Notes under the pieces: generated by a model | The model's database searches: none | Told to the model about the DNA's origin: nothing | What the model saw: only the letters and a program-made list of their open reading frames with translations | Program-made: the position numbers and the translations under genes | In this document: in pieces, positions 23,850 to 37,274 of the stretch | Layout of the letters: each line of letters begins with the position of its first letter | Position numbering within the stretch: position 1 is the first letter of the stretch | NCBI RefSeq assembly: GCF_024323335.1 | Contig: NC_066585.1 | Coordinates: 340,381,346 to 340,445,345, forward strand | DNA: 64,000 bases | From: Lathyrus oleraceus | Taxonomy: Eukaryota > Streptophyta > Magnoliopsida > Fabales > Fabaceae | Direction: 5' to 3'

Positions 23850-24637
23850 TGAGGAAATACCATCGACGAGGACTGGATACTAGAGGAGGATTGGATACTA
23901 GAGGAATACTGGGTTTTAAAGAAAGATAAATCACATGGAAAAGACTACCATACGAGAACTGGAATTTGGGAAAAAACATCAGACGAGGACTGAATACCAC
24001 ACGAGGAATGATTACCAGACAGGAACTGGAAAAAGATGTTAGATAAGGACTAAATACTAAACGAGGATTGGTAACTAGACGAGAACTGGATTTGGAAAAA
24101 GATGTTAGATGAGGATTGAATACCAAACGAGGATTGGTTACCAGACGGGGACTGGATTTGGAGAAAAGATGTCAGAAGAGGACTGAATACCAAACAGGGA
24201 TTGGTTATAGACAAGAACTGGATTTGGATAAAAGATATCAGGCGAGGACTGAATACCAAACGAGGATTGGTTACCAGATGGGAACTGGATTTGAAGAAGA
24301 CAAGTCAAACGTGAATCAACTACTAGATGAGAACTGGGTGAGGAAAATATGGGTTAAACGAGAATTAACTACAAGACGAGAACTGAATTAAGGTTCTGAG
24401 AGGATAAGCCAAACGAGGATTGACTACCAGACGAGAACTAGATGTGAAAAGGATAAGTCAAACAAGAATTGACTACCAGACGACAACTGGGTTAGGAAAG
24501 ATAAGTCAAACGAGGATTGACTACAAGACGAGAACTGGAAATGGAAAGTCAAATGAGAATTAACTACCAGACAAGAATTGGATTTGAAGATACAAGTCAA
24601 ATGAGAATTGAATACCAGACGAGGGCTGGATTTGAAG
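23850..24637 (-). repeat. Ogre-1 3' UTR tandem array, left block
   Basis: About a dozen diverged units of roughly 45-65 bp are built around GACTACCAGACGAGAACTGG preceded by GTCAAACGAGAATT-type sequence. Unit length varies through a purine-rich spacer (gaaaaggataa-like). The array stops at the Copia TSD and resumes exactly at 31786. Confidence 0.85.
24633..24637 (+). repeat. Target site duplication TGAAG, left copy of the Copia element
   Basis: TGAAG directly precedes the 5' LTR and recurs directly after the 3' LTR at 31786-31790, as expected from a 5-bp integration stagger. Confidence 0.9.
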
Positions 24638-25956
24638 TGTTAGTACCTTAAGATTGGCATTAATTTTGTAAAACAAATAATGTAATCACCTCTGTTGTTT
24701 TAATATGTTGGGTTGAAGAAGTTCAACATCTGGACCAACATGTCATGTAAGATGTCACGACATCGGGACTGTGACATCTCACATGTGTATAAAACTGAAT
24801 CAGTTGATTCTGGTTTGTGTTAAATGATTAATTAGGATATCTGGTGAATATCCTAACTCCTATGTGGAGATCTTGAAGATTCAATCAGAAGATTTGGTGA
24901 ATATATTTGGTGAATATACAGTTTCAAAATATGGAGATCTTTTAGGAAATAAAAGATTGAAGACCTTGATTGTAGCAGAAGAATTCTGCCAGCTTTGTAA
25001 CAGCAAAGGAGAAGCTTGCTGCGATTTCTGAAGGCCCAAATCCAGTTGGGTGGTTAGGTTATAAATAGCAGATTGTAACCTAGGTTTTGAAAGCCTCAAA
25101 TAATGTAAAAATTAGAGGTGTGTGTGAGGTAAACCTCCCAACCTGTGGGAAGGTTACCAGGTGTTTCTCAGTGCTTGAAAGCATGATATTATTTGTAACT
25201 CAAAGCCTGTAGGCAAGAGTTGTTATGTTCTTGAACGAAGCTGTGAAGTATGTTCAAGGTGTTTAAGCATTACATTGTAATTGTAGTGATAGGAATGGAA
25301 ACTGGAGGTTTCTATCTAGGAGTTCCTAGGTATAGATTGCATTGGGTAGGGATTAAGTGAAGAGTTGTAAACGGGGGAGTTTAACTCTGAATTAATACTG
25401 CTAATAGTGGATCTTCTTCCTGGCTTGGTATGCCCCCAGAGTAGGTAATGTTGTACCGAACTGGGTTAACAATTACTGGTGTTTTTACCTTCTGCACACT
25501 ATATTCTGTCAGCTATAACTCAGTCTGGGTTTAGTCTGTTTATTAAGGCAATAACAGACCTGACACATAGCCTGCAGTCTGAATGCAAAACAGAATGTTA
25601 TGACATTCATTATTGACTGCTAATGCTGATGTATAGACTGGTTGGTCTGTTACAATTCACCCATTTGTAATGTTGAGACAGGTGATGTTCAAATCAATGT
25701 TGAGACATCATGCTGATAACTGGGTAGGATCAATAAACTATGTTTGATCTCTACTGTGTCTTTGCACTAGATGGACAAAACTGGATGATCTTCTTTCCAT
25801 GGTAGTATATTAGCAGATGTCTTGACATCTGTCACTGGGTGCATATGAGTATTGGGTTTTAATTTGTCTAACAGTCTTGCTGTATTAGTAACAATGTTGG
25901 ATCAGATGTCATGACTTCGTGTAGAACATCTGAACTCTGACTATACCAGAATTTCA
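24638..25956 (+). mobile_element. 5' LTR of non-autonomous Copia element
   Basis: 1319 bp from TGTTAGTACC to ...AGAATTTCA. It aligns over its whole length with 30459-31785, with about 34 substitutions by eye (about 2.6%) plus an 8-bp insertion in the 3' copy. It contains a canonical TATA box at 25060. LTR size, PBS and GGGGGAGAT tract recall SIRE/Maximus-type Copia elements, but there is no coding sequence to confirm the lineage. Confidence 0.93.
25060..25068 (+). promoter_or_regulatory. TATA box in the Copia 5' LTR
   Basis: TATAAATAG, conserved at 30881-30889 in the 3' LTR and at 49645-49653 in the duplicated copy. Probable start region for genomic RNA. Confidence 0.7.
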
Positions 25957-25957
25957 A

Positions 25958-25970
25958 TTGGTATCAGAGC
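25958..25970 (+). promoter_or_regulatory. Primer binding site (initiator tRNA-Met)
   Basis: TTGGTATCAGAGC lies one base after the 5' LTR. It is the standard Copia PBS, complementary to the 3' end of initiator tRNA-Met, and is intact. Confidence 0.95.
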
Positions 25971-28900
25971 AGGCATCCTGTTCTGTTTCTGGATGAGATC
26001 CATGGGTGATACTTTCTGGTATCTTGCAAGGAGTTATGTTAGTACTGATGTTGGAACCTGTGGAAGGTTCTGTGATTTCCCTGAATAGTCCCTTGAAGTA
26101 GGTGGATGGACTATTCATGACAGGAACTGTGTGTACCTGTCTCTGGAGGTTGGCAATTGGCCTTTGTGTGGGACAGCTCTGCCAGTATTGAATCATATTC
26201 AATCTTGGTATGATCTTGGAGGCTGATCTGGAGAAGTGTGTGTTCATAGGTTGAGTTGTATTATGATTTCCGCTGCATAATACCTGGCAAAACTCAAACT
26301 CTGATGTAGTTTCCCCTCATATGGATGAAAGGCTGCTGTATTCAAGATTGCATCATAATCTACTGAAGATGTCAAAGATACTTGAGTCACCTCAAGTCCA
26401 CTCATCATGACGTTCTCTCTTCAGGATTGTAAGAATCACCTGATCACTGATTCTTTTACTCTCTTGGGTAGTGTATATGAAGACCTTGAAGACTTTCAAG
26501 GAGGGTTTTGTTCCAAGGAGGTGGAACTAATGTTCTATGTGATGATAGAACATGTTGTTCAACAAGCATGCAGCTACTGGTTGAAGAGCAGATGTGTTTA
26601 GGTGTCAAACAAAGGGATACTTTTGTTTGGAACCTACTCCTGACCTGGAAGAGGAGACATCTGTGTGTACTAAGTTGACAAGGGTAGGGTCAACTGTATG
26701 TGTGCTCAAGAAGGTCACTTTTAGACGTCTGATCTCTAGAAGTGAAGCTGGTTGAGATGTGACATGGTGCAATTTCCTGCTGTCTGTCTTATTCCTATAG
26801 ATTGATTAGGATTGGATAGTTGTTCCCTGAAGTACTATGTTGTATATGGAAGACAAGTCCCCTGGATGTTAGAAGTCAATACTGGGGTAACCTGATTGAT
26901 ATTTCATTTGAGAGGATTGGGACCATGAATCTAGGTATTCAAACACCATGCCTAGAAGTGACAGTTCTTTCAAGGAGTGAGAATATGAAGATTCAGAGAT
27001 TGGTTGAGGTAGTATGCTCTGGCAATGCATAGCTACTATTGACGGGTGTTGTTTTCTTTCACCAGTACTTATGGTCAGCTGGAGTCTGATTGGTGTGATT
27101 GGAGTATGTATAGGTATAACTCATAGAGTTAATTGCCACCGATAGGGGTGATGTATGTCATGTTGAGACATTTGTGTACAATGCATGGATATTGGTGTGA
27201 AGTTTCCATGATTGTTAATTTGAGGGGGAGTTTTGGTTAACCTCCTCACGATTGGTCAGCCTAGGGTCTGGTTGGCTGTTGACCTGTGTCACATGGGTTC
27301 TGGTTGTTGGGTGACACATTTGCAAGGTAGGATTCATCCCTCTCATTCCTAAGGGTGAATTTAATCTGGAAAGATTCTCAAAACTGTTGAGGTGCTTGCA
27401 AGCAGAAGATGTTGACACAAGAAGAGTATTCTCAAAGTATTCTTATGGTGGAAGTATCTGAAAGGAAAATTGGGAAAGGATTTAAGATCAATGTCTACTT
27501 GTGCCAAGTACAAGTATTTAATTGATTATCCTTGGAACTCAAGATAACTGATGTTTTTAAAAGATGTTGGAACATCTTGTCTTCAAGACCCTGTGCAGAA
27601 TCACTGGAAGGATAGTACACTGGTTTATGATCTATCACTTTGGTGGCAGCAAAAGCATATGATCTCTGAAAAGGTTTCCTGGCAAGAAACATGTTCAGCC
27701 TTGGTGTGTACAAGAAGAAGAAAACATCATAATCCTGATGGTTGTTACTTGGATCAGTTCACTTCTGATCTAGGTAAGGAAGTGCATTAGCTAATGCACA
27801 CTGTGGAGTGAAGAACAAGTGGCAGCGGTCTTGACATCATGGAAACAACTTTGCTTTAGGAAGTGGAATCCTTGATATAGCTGAAGGGATAGTTTCTAAC
27901 TTGTCCTTCTAAAGACTCATGCATCAGAGTGTCTGATGTCTTTGGAGAAGAAGCAGGGATTCATCAAGGTGTGAGCTTGGATGACTTAACTGCAAACCTG
28001 CAGGATGGAGGATGTTTACTCAAACTTGGTTCCACAATCAAGTCTATGAGAACATTGAACTCTTATTCTGTGAAGGGAGAAAGTTCTTTCAAGTGGCAGA
28101 AGAAGGAGCTGAATTCAACAGCTAGATGTCAAAACACAATGTTATGACATTTGGTTCTACATCAAAATCTTAGTTGGTGAAGTGGCACATCAACTTGAGA
28201 TAGAAGGGTCTACAGGGTTGTAGATTGGATACTTCAAAAAGGTCGTTCTCGTTGCAGTTCTTTGGAGTTGCTGGATAGAGAGGATGTTACATGGTCATGT
28301 CTTAGAAAATATAAGTTTTGTTCAACATGTAGCTTGAAGTTCAGGTCTCACTTGGAAGGTCAGAATATCTTTGGGATAAGTCTGATAACCGTGGAGAGGT
28401 CAAAAGAATGGAATTTGACTTTTTCATATGAGGATTCATGAAGGAGGTAATCAACCAGTGGCATTTGGTCTATCTCAGAAGTGAGTTCGAAGAATCAAGA
28501 TAATCTACATATGGCAACTAATTATTCTTGAGGATTGTCTGAGACAAGTTACTTTTGAGCAGAAAAGTAGTAAGTTGAAGACAAAAGGAGGTGTTTTCTA
28601 GTCATCTCTTGGAGCTTGTGGAAGGAGTTTTGAGCTTTATATGGAAGACTATCTCTTGTAATGGGATGAGAATGTATATGTCCCAATTTGTGTCTGGTTT
28701 CTTGTGGATCAAGCTAATGACTCAATAATAGCTGAAGATTATCAGATGGGGTTATGTTGTGAAGGATGTCCTAACTCATGTTAGAACATTTTGTGAAGTG
28801 GTTTTTCTGTTCTGGTTGGAAGAGAGATTGACACAGAGTGTGGATGTGTTCAGCCAAGAGGGTTGAACAGAGGGTGTGCTCTTGAAGACATGAAGATGCG

Positions 28901-29337
28901 TCTTATGTTTTCCATTCATCAAGTGGTCTGGGTTCTCTTCGAATCAGGAAGTTTGTGAAGGTCCAACCTGGGGGTGTTGGATATGTTCATGTGTGATCTC
29001 CATGTTTCAAGAGGAGAGTTGGTTGTTCATGACAGGGGGAGTTCTGTCTTTGCACTGCAAGCAATCATCCAGCTTGTGATCTATGTGTTCTCGGATAACA
29101 AGGTATGGAACCTTGTTAGTTAGTGGGATGTTGTGGTGTGTGTCAAGGCTGAGTGAGCAGAAGAATGTCTGACCGGATGTCATGACATTGCCTTGGACAA
29201 TATTGTTAATTCCTTCTGAAACTTACAGTCATAAGGAAATATGGATGGGGTGTGTCTCATTATGTTATATTAGAATGAGCCTGTGTATTACAGTTATGTG
29301 GAACAGGTGCTGGAGGTTCTGTTATTTGATGTATGCA

Positions 29338-29485
29338 TAGATTTAGGGGGAGAAGGAATACCCTGGTGCATTTGTGTGTCTTACTAGTTGCATCCATAAC
29401 TAGTAATTCTGATTGTTGCACAGATTTAGGGGGAAGACAAGTACCCTTGTGCATGTGTGTATTACTAGTAGCTATAGCTAGTAAT
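29338..29485 (+). repeat. 84-bp direct repeat carrying internal polypurine tracts
   Basis: AGATTTAGGGGGAGAAGG (29339) and AGATTTAGGGGGAAGACA (29423) open two diverged units that both continue to TACTAG...ACTAGTAATT. Internal GGGGGA tracts near the 3' side are known in SIRE-type elements, but here they sit about 1.0-1.1 kb before the true PPT. Confidence 0.7.
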
Positions 29486-30446
29486 TGTTTTTGCTTATGC
29501 TGCTGATTAAACTACTGATATGTTGTTTAATTGTTGTTAGTTCTCCTTGTGAACAAAAAGGACAGAGTTTTCACAGGATGTCATATATGATGTCTCATCA
29601 TAAGATATCCTATGTGCCTGCTGGAAGTTATATAAGGAAATGTGGATGTGTGGTGCTAGATGTCAAGCTACCATTGGAGGTGAGAAAATGGTTTTAGAAA
29701 ACGGTGATAGGGAGAATATATGAAGAATGCAGACAAAAGCAGTGCCAAATGTTAAGACATAGTTTGCAACGTGTCTGACAACATTTATGGAATAGTCTTG
29801 GAACTGTTGTTTCTGGAAAGAAACAGTCAAGAGCTATAAAAGGTATTCAAAGATAGTCTGGGATATTGGTGGTGATTCTCTGACTGATTCTCAGCAAATA
29901 TTTATGGATCTTGACCAAGCATTTACTTCTACCGTTAATTCCTAAGCATGGTCTGGCCTATTTAAAGGATGTATCAGCACTCCTCTTTTCACAAGAGCGA
30001 CATTTCATTCTCTCCAAACCATGGGGTTTGTTAAGATCTGGGCATACTGCTCCTGGATCTGGTTTTGTGAAGGTGTCACTTATAAATGTTTAGCTAAAAA
30101 GGGGGAGAGAAACATTGTCCTGAGGATGCACCAGAAGCAAGCAATATCTGGTGGCAAGGAGAAGATGGGTTCAGACACAAAAGTCACTAACTGGGTATAT
30201 CAGTTGTGTCTTGTGATCTGAGTTAAGAAGACATTTGTGTCTTGTGATCTGAGTTACATTATTTATGTACTCAGCATTACATATTCTTCAGGAAGCCCTC
30301 CTGTTGAGGGGAAGGGTTGTGATGCAGTTGTGTCTTGTACAGCTTCTTCCTCATGTACACCAACAGTGGTGGTGGCAATGGGGCTGTCAATGACAAAGAG
30401 GAAGTGCAGACCCATATTGGGTTATTTGTTTTAGCTAAAATTTGCC

Positions 30447-30458
30447 AAAGGGGGAGAT
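30447..30458 (+). promoter_or_regulatory. Polypurine tract of the Copia element
   Basis: AAAGGGGGAGAT directly before the 3' LTR start TGTTAGTACG; the plus-strand primer site for reverse transcription. Confidence 0.9.
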
Positions 30459-31785
30459 TGTTAGTACGTTAAGATTGACATTAATTTTGTAAAACAAATA
30501 ATGTAATCACCTCTGTTGTTTTAATATGTTGGATTGAAGAAGTTCAACATCTGGACCAACATGTCATGTAAGATGTCACGACATCGGGACTGTGATATCT
30601 CACATGTGTATAAAACTGAATCAGTTGATTCTGGTTTGTGTTAAATGATTAATTAGGATATCTGGTGAATATCCTAACTCCTATGTGGAGATCTTGAGGA
30701 TTCAATCAGAAGATTTGGTGAATATATTTGGTGAATATACAGTTTCAAAATATGGAGATCTTTTAGGAAATAAAAGATTGAAGACCTTGATTGTAGCAGA
30801 AGAATTCTGCCAGCTTTGTAACAGCAAAGGAGAAGCTTGCTGCGATTTCTGAAGGCCCAAATCCAGTTGGGTGGTTAGGTTATAAATAGCAGATTGTAAC
30901 CTATGTTTTGAAAGCCTCAAACAATGTAAAAATTAGAGGTGTGTGTGAGGTAAACCTCCCAACCTGTGGGAAGGTTACCAGGTGTTTCTCAGTGCTTAAA
31001 AGCATGAGATTATTTGTAACTCAAAGCCTGTAGGCAAGAGTTGTTATGTTCTTGAACGAAGTTGTGAAGCATGTTCAAGGTGTTTAAGCATTACATTGTA
31101 ATTGTAGTGATAGGAATGGAAACTGGAGGTTTCTATCTAGGAGTTCCTAGGTATAGATTGCATTGGGTAGGGATTAAGTGAAGAGTTGTAAACGGGGGAG
31201 TTTAACTCTGAATTAATACTGCTAATGGCGAATCTTCTTTCTGGCTTGGTATGCCCCCATAGTAGGTAATGTTGTACCGAACTGGGTTAACAATTACTGG
31301 TGTTTTTACCTTCTACACACTATATTCTGTCAGCTATAACTCAGTCTGGGTTTAGTCTGTTTATGAAGGTAATAAGAAACCTGACACATAGCCTGCAGTC
31401 TGAATGCAAAACAGAATGTTATGACATTCGTTATTGACTGCTAATACTGATGTATAGACTGGTTGGTCTGTTATAGTTCACCCATCTGTAATGTTGAGAC
31501 AGGTGATGTTCAAATCAATGTTGAGACATCATGCTGATAACTGGGCAGGATCAATAAACATAAGGGCTATGTTTGATCTCTACTGTGTCTTTGCACTAGA
31601 TGGACAAAACTGGATTATCGTCTTTCCATGGTAGTATATTAGCAGATGTCTTGACATCTGTGACTGGATGCATATGAGTACTGGGTTTTAATTTGTCTAA
31701 CTGTCTTGTTGTATTAGTAACAATGTTGGATCAGATGTCATGACTTCGTGTAGAACATCTGAACTCTGACTATACCAGAATTTCA
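30459..31785 (+). mobile_element. 3' LTR of the Copia element
   Basis: 1327 bp, ending AGAATTTCA before TGAAG (31786-31790). It differs from the 5' LTR at about 34 sites and carries an extra CATAAGGG-type 8-bp insertion near 31560. The duplicated copy at 49223-50549 differs from it at only one base that I could see. Confidence 0.93.
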
Positions 31786-32256
31786 TGAAGAGATAATTAA
31801 AACGAGAATTGACTACCAGACAAGAATGCAATTTTGAAAGATAAGTCAAGCAAGAATTGATTACCAGGCGAGAACTGTATTTGGAAGAATAAGTCAAATG
31901 AGAATTGACTACCGGACGAGAACTGGATTTTGAATATATCAGTCAAACGAGAATTCACTACCAAGCGAGAACCGAAAAAGGAAAAGACAGGTCAAACGAG
32001 AATTAACTACCCTACGAGAACTGGATTTAGAAAGAGATACGCCAAACGAGAATTGACTACCAGATGAGAACTGAGTTTGGGAAGGGTAAGTCAAACAAGA
32101 ATTGACTACCAGAATAGAAATGGAAAAGGGCAAGACGAGTCAAACGAGAATTAACTACCAGACGAGAACAAGGGTTTGGTAGGATAAATCAAACGATAAT
32201 TGACTACCAAACGAGAATTGGTTCTTGAAAAGACAAGTCAAATGAGAATTGACTAC
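31786..32256 (-). repeat. Ogre-1 3' UTR tandem array, middle block
   Basis: Continuation of the array at 23850-24637 after the Copia insertion: about eight units with CAAACGAGAATTGACTACCA and ACGAGAACTGG cores. It ends at ACTAC (32252-32256), the presumed TSD of Ogre-2; the partner TSD is lost with the outer end of the 5' LTR. Confidence 0.85.
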
Positions 32257-35200
32257 TGTCGCATCCGCGAAAAAACAACCGGCGGGACTCAAACAAAAAC
32301 ACAACACAGAGCCGCCACTGCGCGTTATTTATCCCAAGATAGGGAAAGGAAACGCTCAGAGAAACCTGGAAAGGAAATGGTCTTGCGACCAAAGAGAAAG
32401 GGTAAGGGAGTCGGTTACGCAAGGGGAAGGTATTAGCACCCCTCACGTCCGTCGTACTCGACGGGATCCACGTTCTAAAATAAAAGGTTGCTAAAACATC
32501 ACACACACACAAGGAACGCAGGTGGGGTTAAGAGAAGGGAGCTCGATAGGACATCGCATCCTATGCCTACATATCTCGTCTGGAACGAGAATCAGAGCCA
32601 CTGTAGTTCGGCTTACACACGCCAAACAACACAAAACACACAAACAGATGGCAAACATGGAGCCCGACAACCACTTGATGGAATTACGTCAGCATCCGAA
32701 CCAAAACACACTCAAAGGGGCAAACGCGGAGCCCGACAGCCAATCACTGGACTTACGTCGGCATCCGAACCAAACAAATACAATCAGATAACAAGTTAAC
32801 ACACACAAAAAGAAAAAAAAGTGCCCGGAGAGGTCTCGCACGACCTCCTGCCTACATACCTCGTCTGGAACGAGGATCAGGGCGATGTAGTTCCCCCTCA
32901 AGGGAAAGAAAACTAGCCAGAAACCGAGGGAAGACACACTACCAGGGAGCTGGACTCGAGCCTAGTGTTGTCATGCATCGTTACCCTACGTTGAGGTTTC
33001 TACCTACTTGCGCAACTGCAAGCTAATCCTATCCAGGAAGCAAGCATACAAGCATACAAGCAATTCAAGCATTTCAAGCAAATATTCACATAGCACACAC
33101 TATAACCAATCAAGTGAGGCTCAAACAATGGGTTTGACTGCCGAAGCAAGTCATATGTACATGTGTAGTATTCGCTCTTAACCTTGCCATTACGAGGCTA
33201 AGGTGAAGCAGATGAAAAGGTGAAGTGAGGATGAGACCTCACAGCTCTTATCCCTGACCAGGGAGAGCTTCTGACAAAGGAGCGTGGGTCCAGAATGGAG
33301 GGACCCTTCTACGCTCAAAGACTCTGACTCGATTGTGCAACAGCACGAGATCTTGGGTTTGTGTCCCAATGCATCAACACACAGCAGTGTGAGCAAAGGG
33401 ACGACACACAGAATAGTGGGGGATAGATTGCATATCCCTAACTTCCACCAATTGCCTCATAGAGGACTTCACCTGCTTAGGCACAATATTAAACAATCAC
33501 AAGCATCGCCTCTTAAGGAGGACTTCAGACAGTTTGCCCGGCCAAATAACAGACCAGGTCTCCAGACTACATGAAGAATAGAAGTCCTACCTCAAGTGGT
33601 TTAAAAACCAAGCAGCAACAAGCAAGTTCTTAAAGAACTGTAAGCAACTAAAGGTACCTGAAAACAATCAAGTATCATCAGTACTCAGACAGACAACAAT
33701 AAACAGCAAATGTTAATCAGTCAGACTATATAGACAACACAAGCACATAAATGCAAGCTACAAGCTCAAGCTCAAGCTTCACAACCTACAAAACAAATTC
33801 ATGTTAGTTCTCAACATCAAACAACATCAACTTAATTGACTTGGTTCAATCTCCTTAAGCATGGTGCTTTTCATCCTGAAAAATCAAGCAAATGTGAGAA
33901 ACAAGACCACTAGGCCAAGCCTAGGGTCCAAAAGTGAGAAAAAATCCTAAACAGCAAACAATCTTCAACCAAAATCAAATTCAAACAAATCAAAAGCAAG
34001 GGCAATTGATCCCATACTCATATCATTTACCATATTCATTTCATGACCAAAACAAGTCAAACTAGGTCAAACATAACACCAAACATCCAAACAGAATGAC
34101 TTCAACCAAATCCATATCAAAACAATTCCAAAAATCCTCAAATAATTCACACCTAAACAGGACATATTCAAGGTATAGCATGTCAATTTTCAGCTCAATT
34201 GGACAAAAGGAACTATGTCAATGAAAATCAAGAAAAACAGACACAATTATTCAAGCCAAACCATAGCATCAACACATACATTCACTTCAAAAATTCATAA
34301 ATCAGTGAGAACATTTAAGAAATGAATGGGACCGAAACAGGGATGTCCTACAATGTGTCTACAACCAGCATACCAAATTTCACACTCATCCAAAACCATA
34401 TGAGGATTTCACACAAGATATACAAACATGTGTCATACAAGCTTGCACAATTAACCAACAGAGATGAAAAATATCAATCAAATTGAAAATGCCACATAAA
34501 AATCCAGAAAATTTCACATAGCATCTCAACATATCCATAAACATCCATGTAAAATTTCAACTCAATCCAGCAAGCATAGGCTAGGAAAATAATTTCATGA
34601 AGTTGCCCTAGTTAGGTGTGACACAAATTGTCACACCTAAGTTCAAAAAATCATATCTCACTCCACAGGTATCCAAAAATCATGAACTTTACATGTAAAT
34701 CACCAGCAACATGTCTAGAATAAGCTCAAAAAATTTCAGACATTTCTTTTATGATATGAGCATTTCACAATGAAAATGGCAAAACATGCACAAAAATGAC
34801 ATAAGTCAAACATCCCTAGGCAAAGTCAACAATTCACCATGCACAACCTTGAAAGTCATATCCATAAAATTCTAGAGGGAAAATGGAAGCTATAGAAAAA
34901 ATCCTCCTATTTTTTTGACTTTCCAATAATTTTCTATGAATTTTTAAGGTCAAAATGATTTATGTAATATTATTTAAGTGTTATAATTAATTAAATGATA
35001 ACAGTGGCAATTGTGTAAATATCAAGTCCAAGGCAAAACGACATCACTCCACATTAATTCATTGTCAGCTCGTGATTGGCTAAGGCGTGGAGGGAAACAC
35101 GATTCAAATTTGCACACAAGCTTCAGCGGATCAAACGCAAACATTTCCAGAAAACTTCTTCTTCTTCGCGCGGTATACACTCATCTACCTCCAGCTTCGG

Positions 35201-37274
35201 TTTTGCTCATTTCTCAACCAAAACTCACAAACAAATAACCATTGGAAAGGTCTAAGCATGTAGAGTTCAGATATGCAAATGATTTCAACTAATTCTTCCT
35301 AAATTTCACGAATCGAACGCTTTAGGTTTTCACATCAAAGCTTTGAATCAACATTTCTCTCAACTCACTCAATCATTTCACAAACCACAAGCTACATGTT
35401 AACCTATGATAAATGATCTACACAAAGCATATGACAATTTAAAGAATCATGAGACTCGAATTTTGAGTACCTTGCAATGGCAGTGATGCTTCTTGATGCT
35501 TTGGCTCGAAATTCCTCAAAACAGATCGAGATTGAGGTTTGGAGAAGTGAATTCAAGGCTTAGTTTGGATCGAAGTTGCTCCAAGTGCAAGAAATTCCAA
35601 TTCACCATTGATGCACATACTTTGAACAGTGGAGATTCGTGGAGCCTTTGATGTTGATCTTCAAAAACAGTTGAAGAAGATGATAATTGGAAGAAGCAGC
35701 AAGAAAAACCACACGATTTGATGGAGAATTGAGAGAGGTTTTTGGAATTTGCTCTTGTGTGTTCTTGAGAGAATTTGGGAAATTGGAGGGAAAAGAGATT
35801 GAGATTTTGGGAAAATGTGAAATTCTGTTAGAGTTTGTTATGATTAAGCTTAAATACCTCCCATTAATCAAGCTCCTTAATCATCTTAATTAACATAATG
35901 CAATGTTTAGCAAAATGTCATTTTCCAAACTAAGGGCAAAATGGTAACTTCACATGCCAGCTCATTGACAGCTCATTGACAGCTCACACACTCTCAAAAT
36001 GACATGTGTGAGCTGTTGCAACTTGTCTCATGTTGATTGGATGTGTATTTTGGAAATTCACTATGTGATGGCTAATTGTTCATTTTTTCAAGTTCATTTC
36101 AAAAGTCAATTCTCAAACCACAAGGCCTTGGCATGTTATGAGCATTCCAACAATTTCCAAATGTCATTTGTGAAGTGTTGCAAAAATCCCCATTCAAAAA
36201 TTCCCATTATTTCTCAAGTTGGACAATTTTGCCCCTGGCTTTTTAACTATACACTTGAAATTTGACTTTTTGCATTGACCATTTTTGATGAATTCCAATT
36301 ATGCACCATGAAAGTACATGTCAAATGGAGTTTGTGCATAAAAAGATCACTCAATTTGGACACTCCATGTGGAAGTTATGCCCCTCTGATTATGGGTCAT
36401 TTTTGAAATTCACTGGACCATAACTTGTCAACCATACATGGGATTTTCAAGTTCTTGGACTTTTTGGAAAGGTGAGACCAAGATCTACAACTTTCATGTT
36501 GAACAAATTTTCATTTGAAGCTTCCTTGGACATGTAATTTTGAGGTAAAAAACTTTCCATTTTTGGAAACTTCCATTACAAGTCACTTTCTATTTTTGGC
36601 AGTTTTTGTTCTGACTTGATTTTCTCCATTCTTGAGCTTTGACATGTCAAATAACACTTGTTTCAACATGAATGAAGTGTATCCAACTCATTTCCACCTC
36701 CAAATCCATAAAATCATGTACAGTTGACCATAGTGGACTTTTTCAACTGATAGATGAATTTGGCCATGCATAGATCAATCTGAGCTCCAATTCTCTGATG
36801 AAATGGCTCAAGGATGAACCCCTAGCCTCAATAAGCTCCATATAATCAAATAATGATCCTCATATCCATCATAGACCCCATCTCCTGATTATGCCCTGAC
36901 TGGCCCAATGCAACTGATTAGGGTTGACCAGTGGTCAAAACCCTAATCTCAAGGAATGTGCTTCAACACTTGAATCTTCTGATGATAACAAACCATGATG
37001 ATGATGATGAATCATTGTAATCAAGGTGAAGACCAATATCCTTTGAGAACCATGAAACCCTAATTTGGACCTCCACATCCTCAGATGATTAATGACCAGT
37101 CCAATGAAACCCTAGCTTGCACTTTGACTTCCTCATCTTCTGATCAAGACTTGTGAGGATGACTTGCACAATGTAACCACATGATATGCAATATGCAATG
37201 CCTAATGACCTAAAAATGATATGCAATATGATATGCTAGTCCCAAGAGAGGAGGGCAAATTTTGAGGTGTTACA
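32257..37274 (-). mobile_element. 3' LTR of Ogre-2, minus strand
   Basis: On the minus strand it starts TGTAACACCTCAAAATTTG at 37274 and ends CGCGGATGCGACA at 32257; 5018 bp. The first ~2.09 kb (plus coordinates) matches the 5' LTR remnant at 45803 with about seven substitutions by eye (about 0.3%), so insertion was recent. A second near-identical copy is at 51021-56039. All short ORFs inside are LTR shadows, although they recur three times in the window. About 50-60 bp from its 3' end is a PBS-like string (TGGCGGCTCTG on the minus strand). Confidence 0.93.

Larger units (their letters stand above)
25957..30458 (+). mobile_element. Non-coding internal region of the Copia element
   Basis: About 4.5 kb between PBS and polypurine tract. 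Only small ORFs (all under 80 codons) occur, and none shows gag zinc knuckle, integrase HHCC/DDE, RT YxDD or RNase H motifs. Intact PBS, PPT, TATA boxes and TSD show that it integrated as a complete unit, so it is best read as a non-autonomous, LARD-like element mobilised by a related partner (inference). Confidence 0.75.

Noticed and set aside
29260..30434. Short ORFs repeated identically at 48024-49198
   Set aside because: They are duplicates from the segmental duplication of Copia internal DNA; none has a known motif.
32204..33574. Short ORFs conserved three times (also 45755-47122 and 50964-52338)
   Set aside because: They lie in three copies of one young LTR; conservation is explained by recent copying, and frames overlap on both strands.
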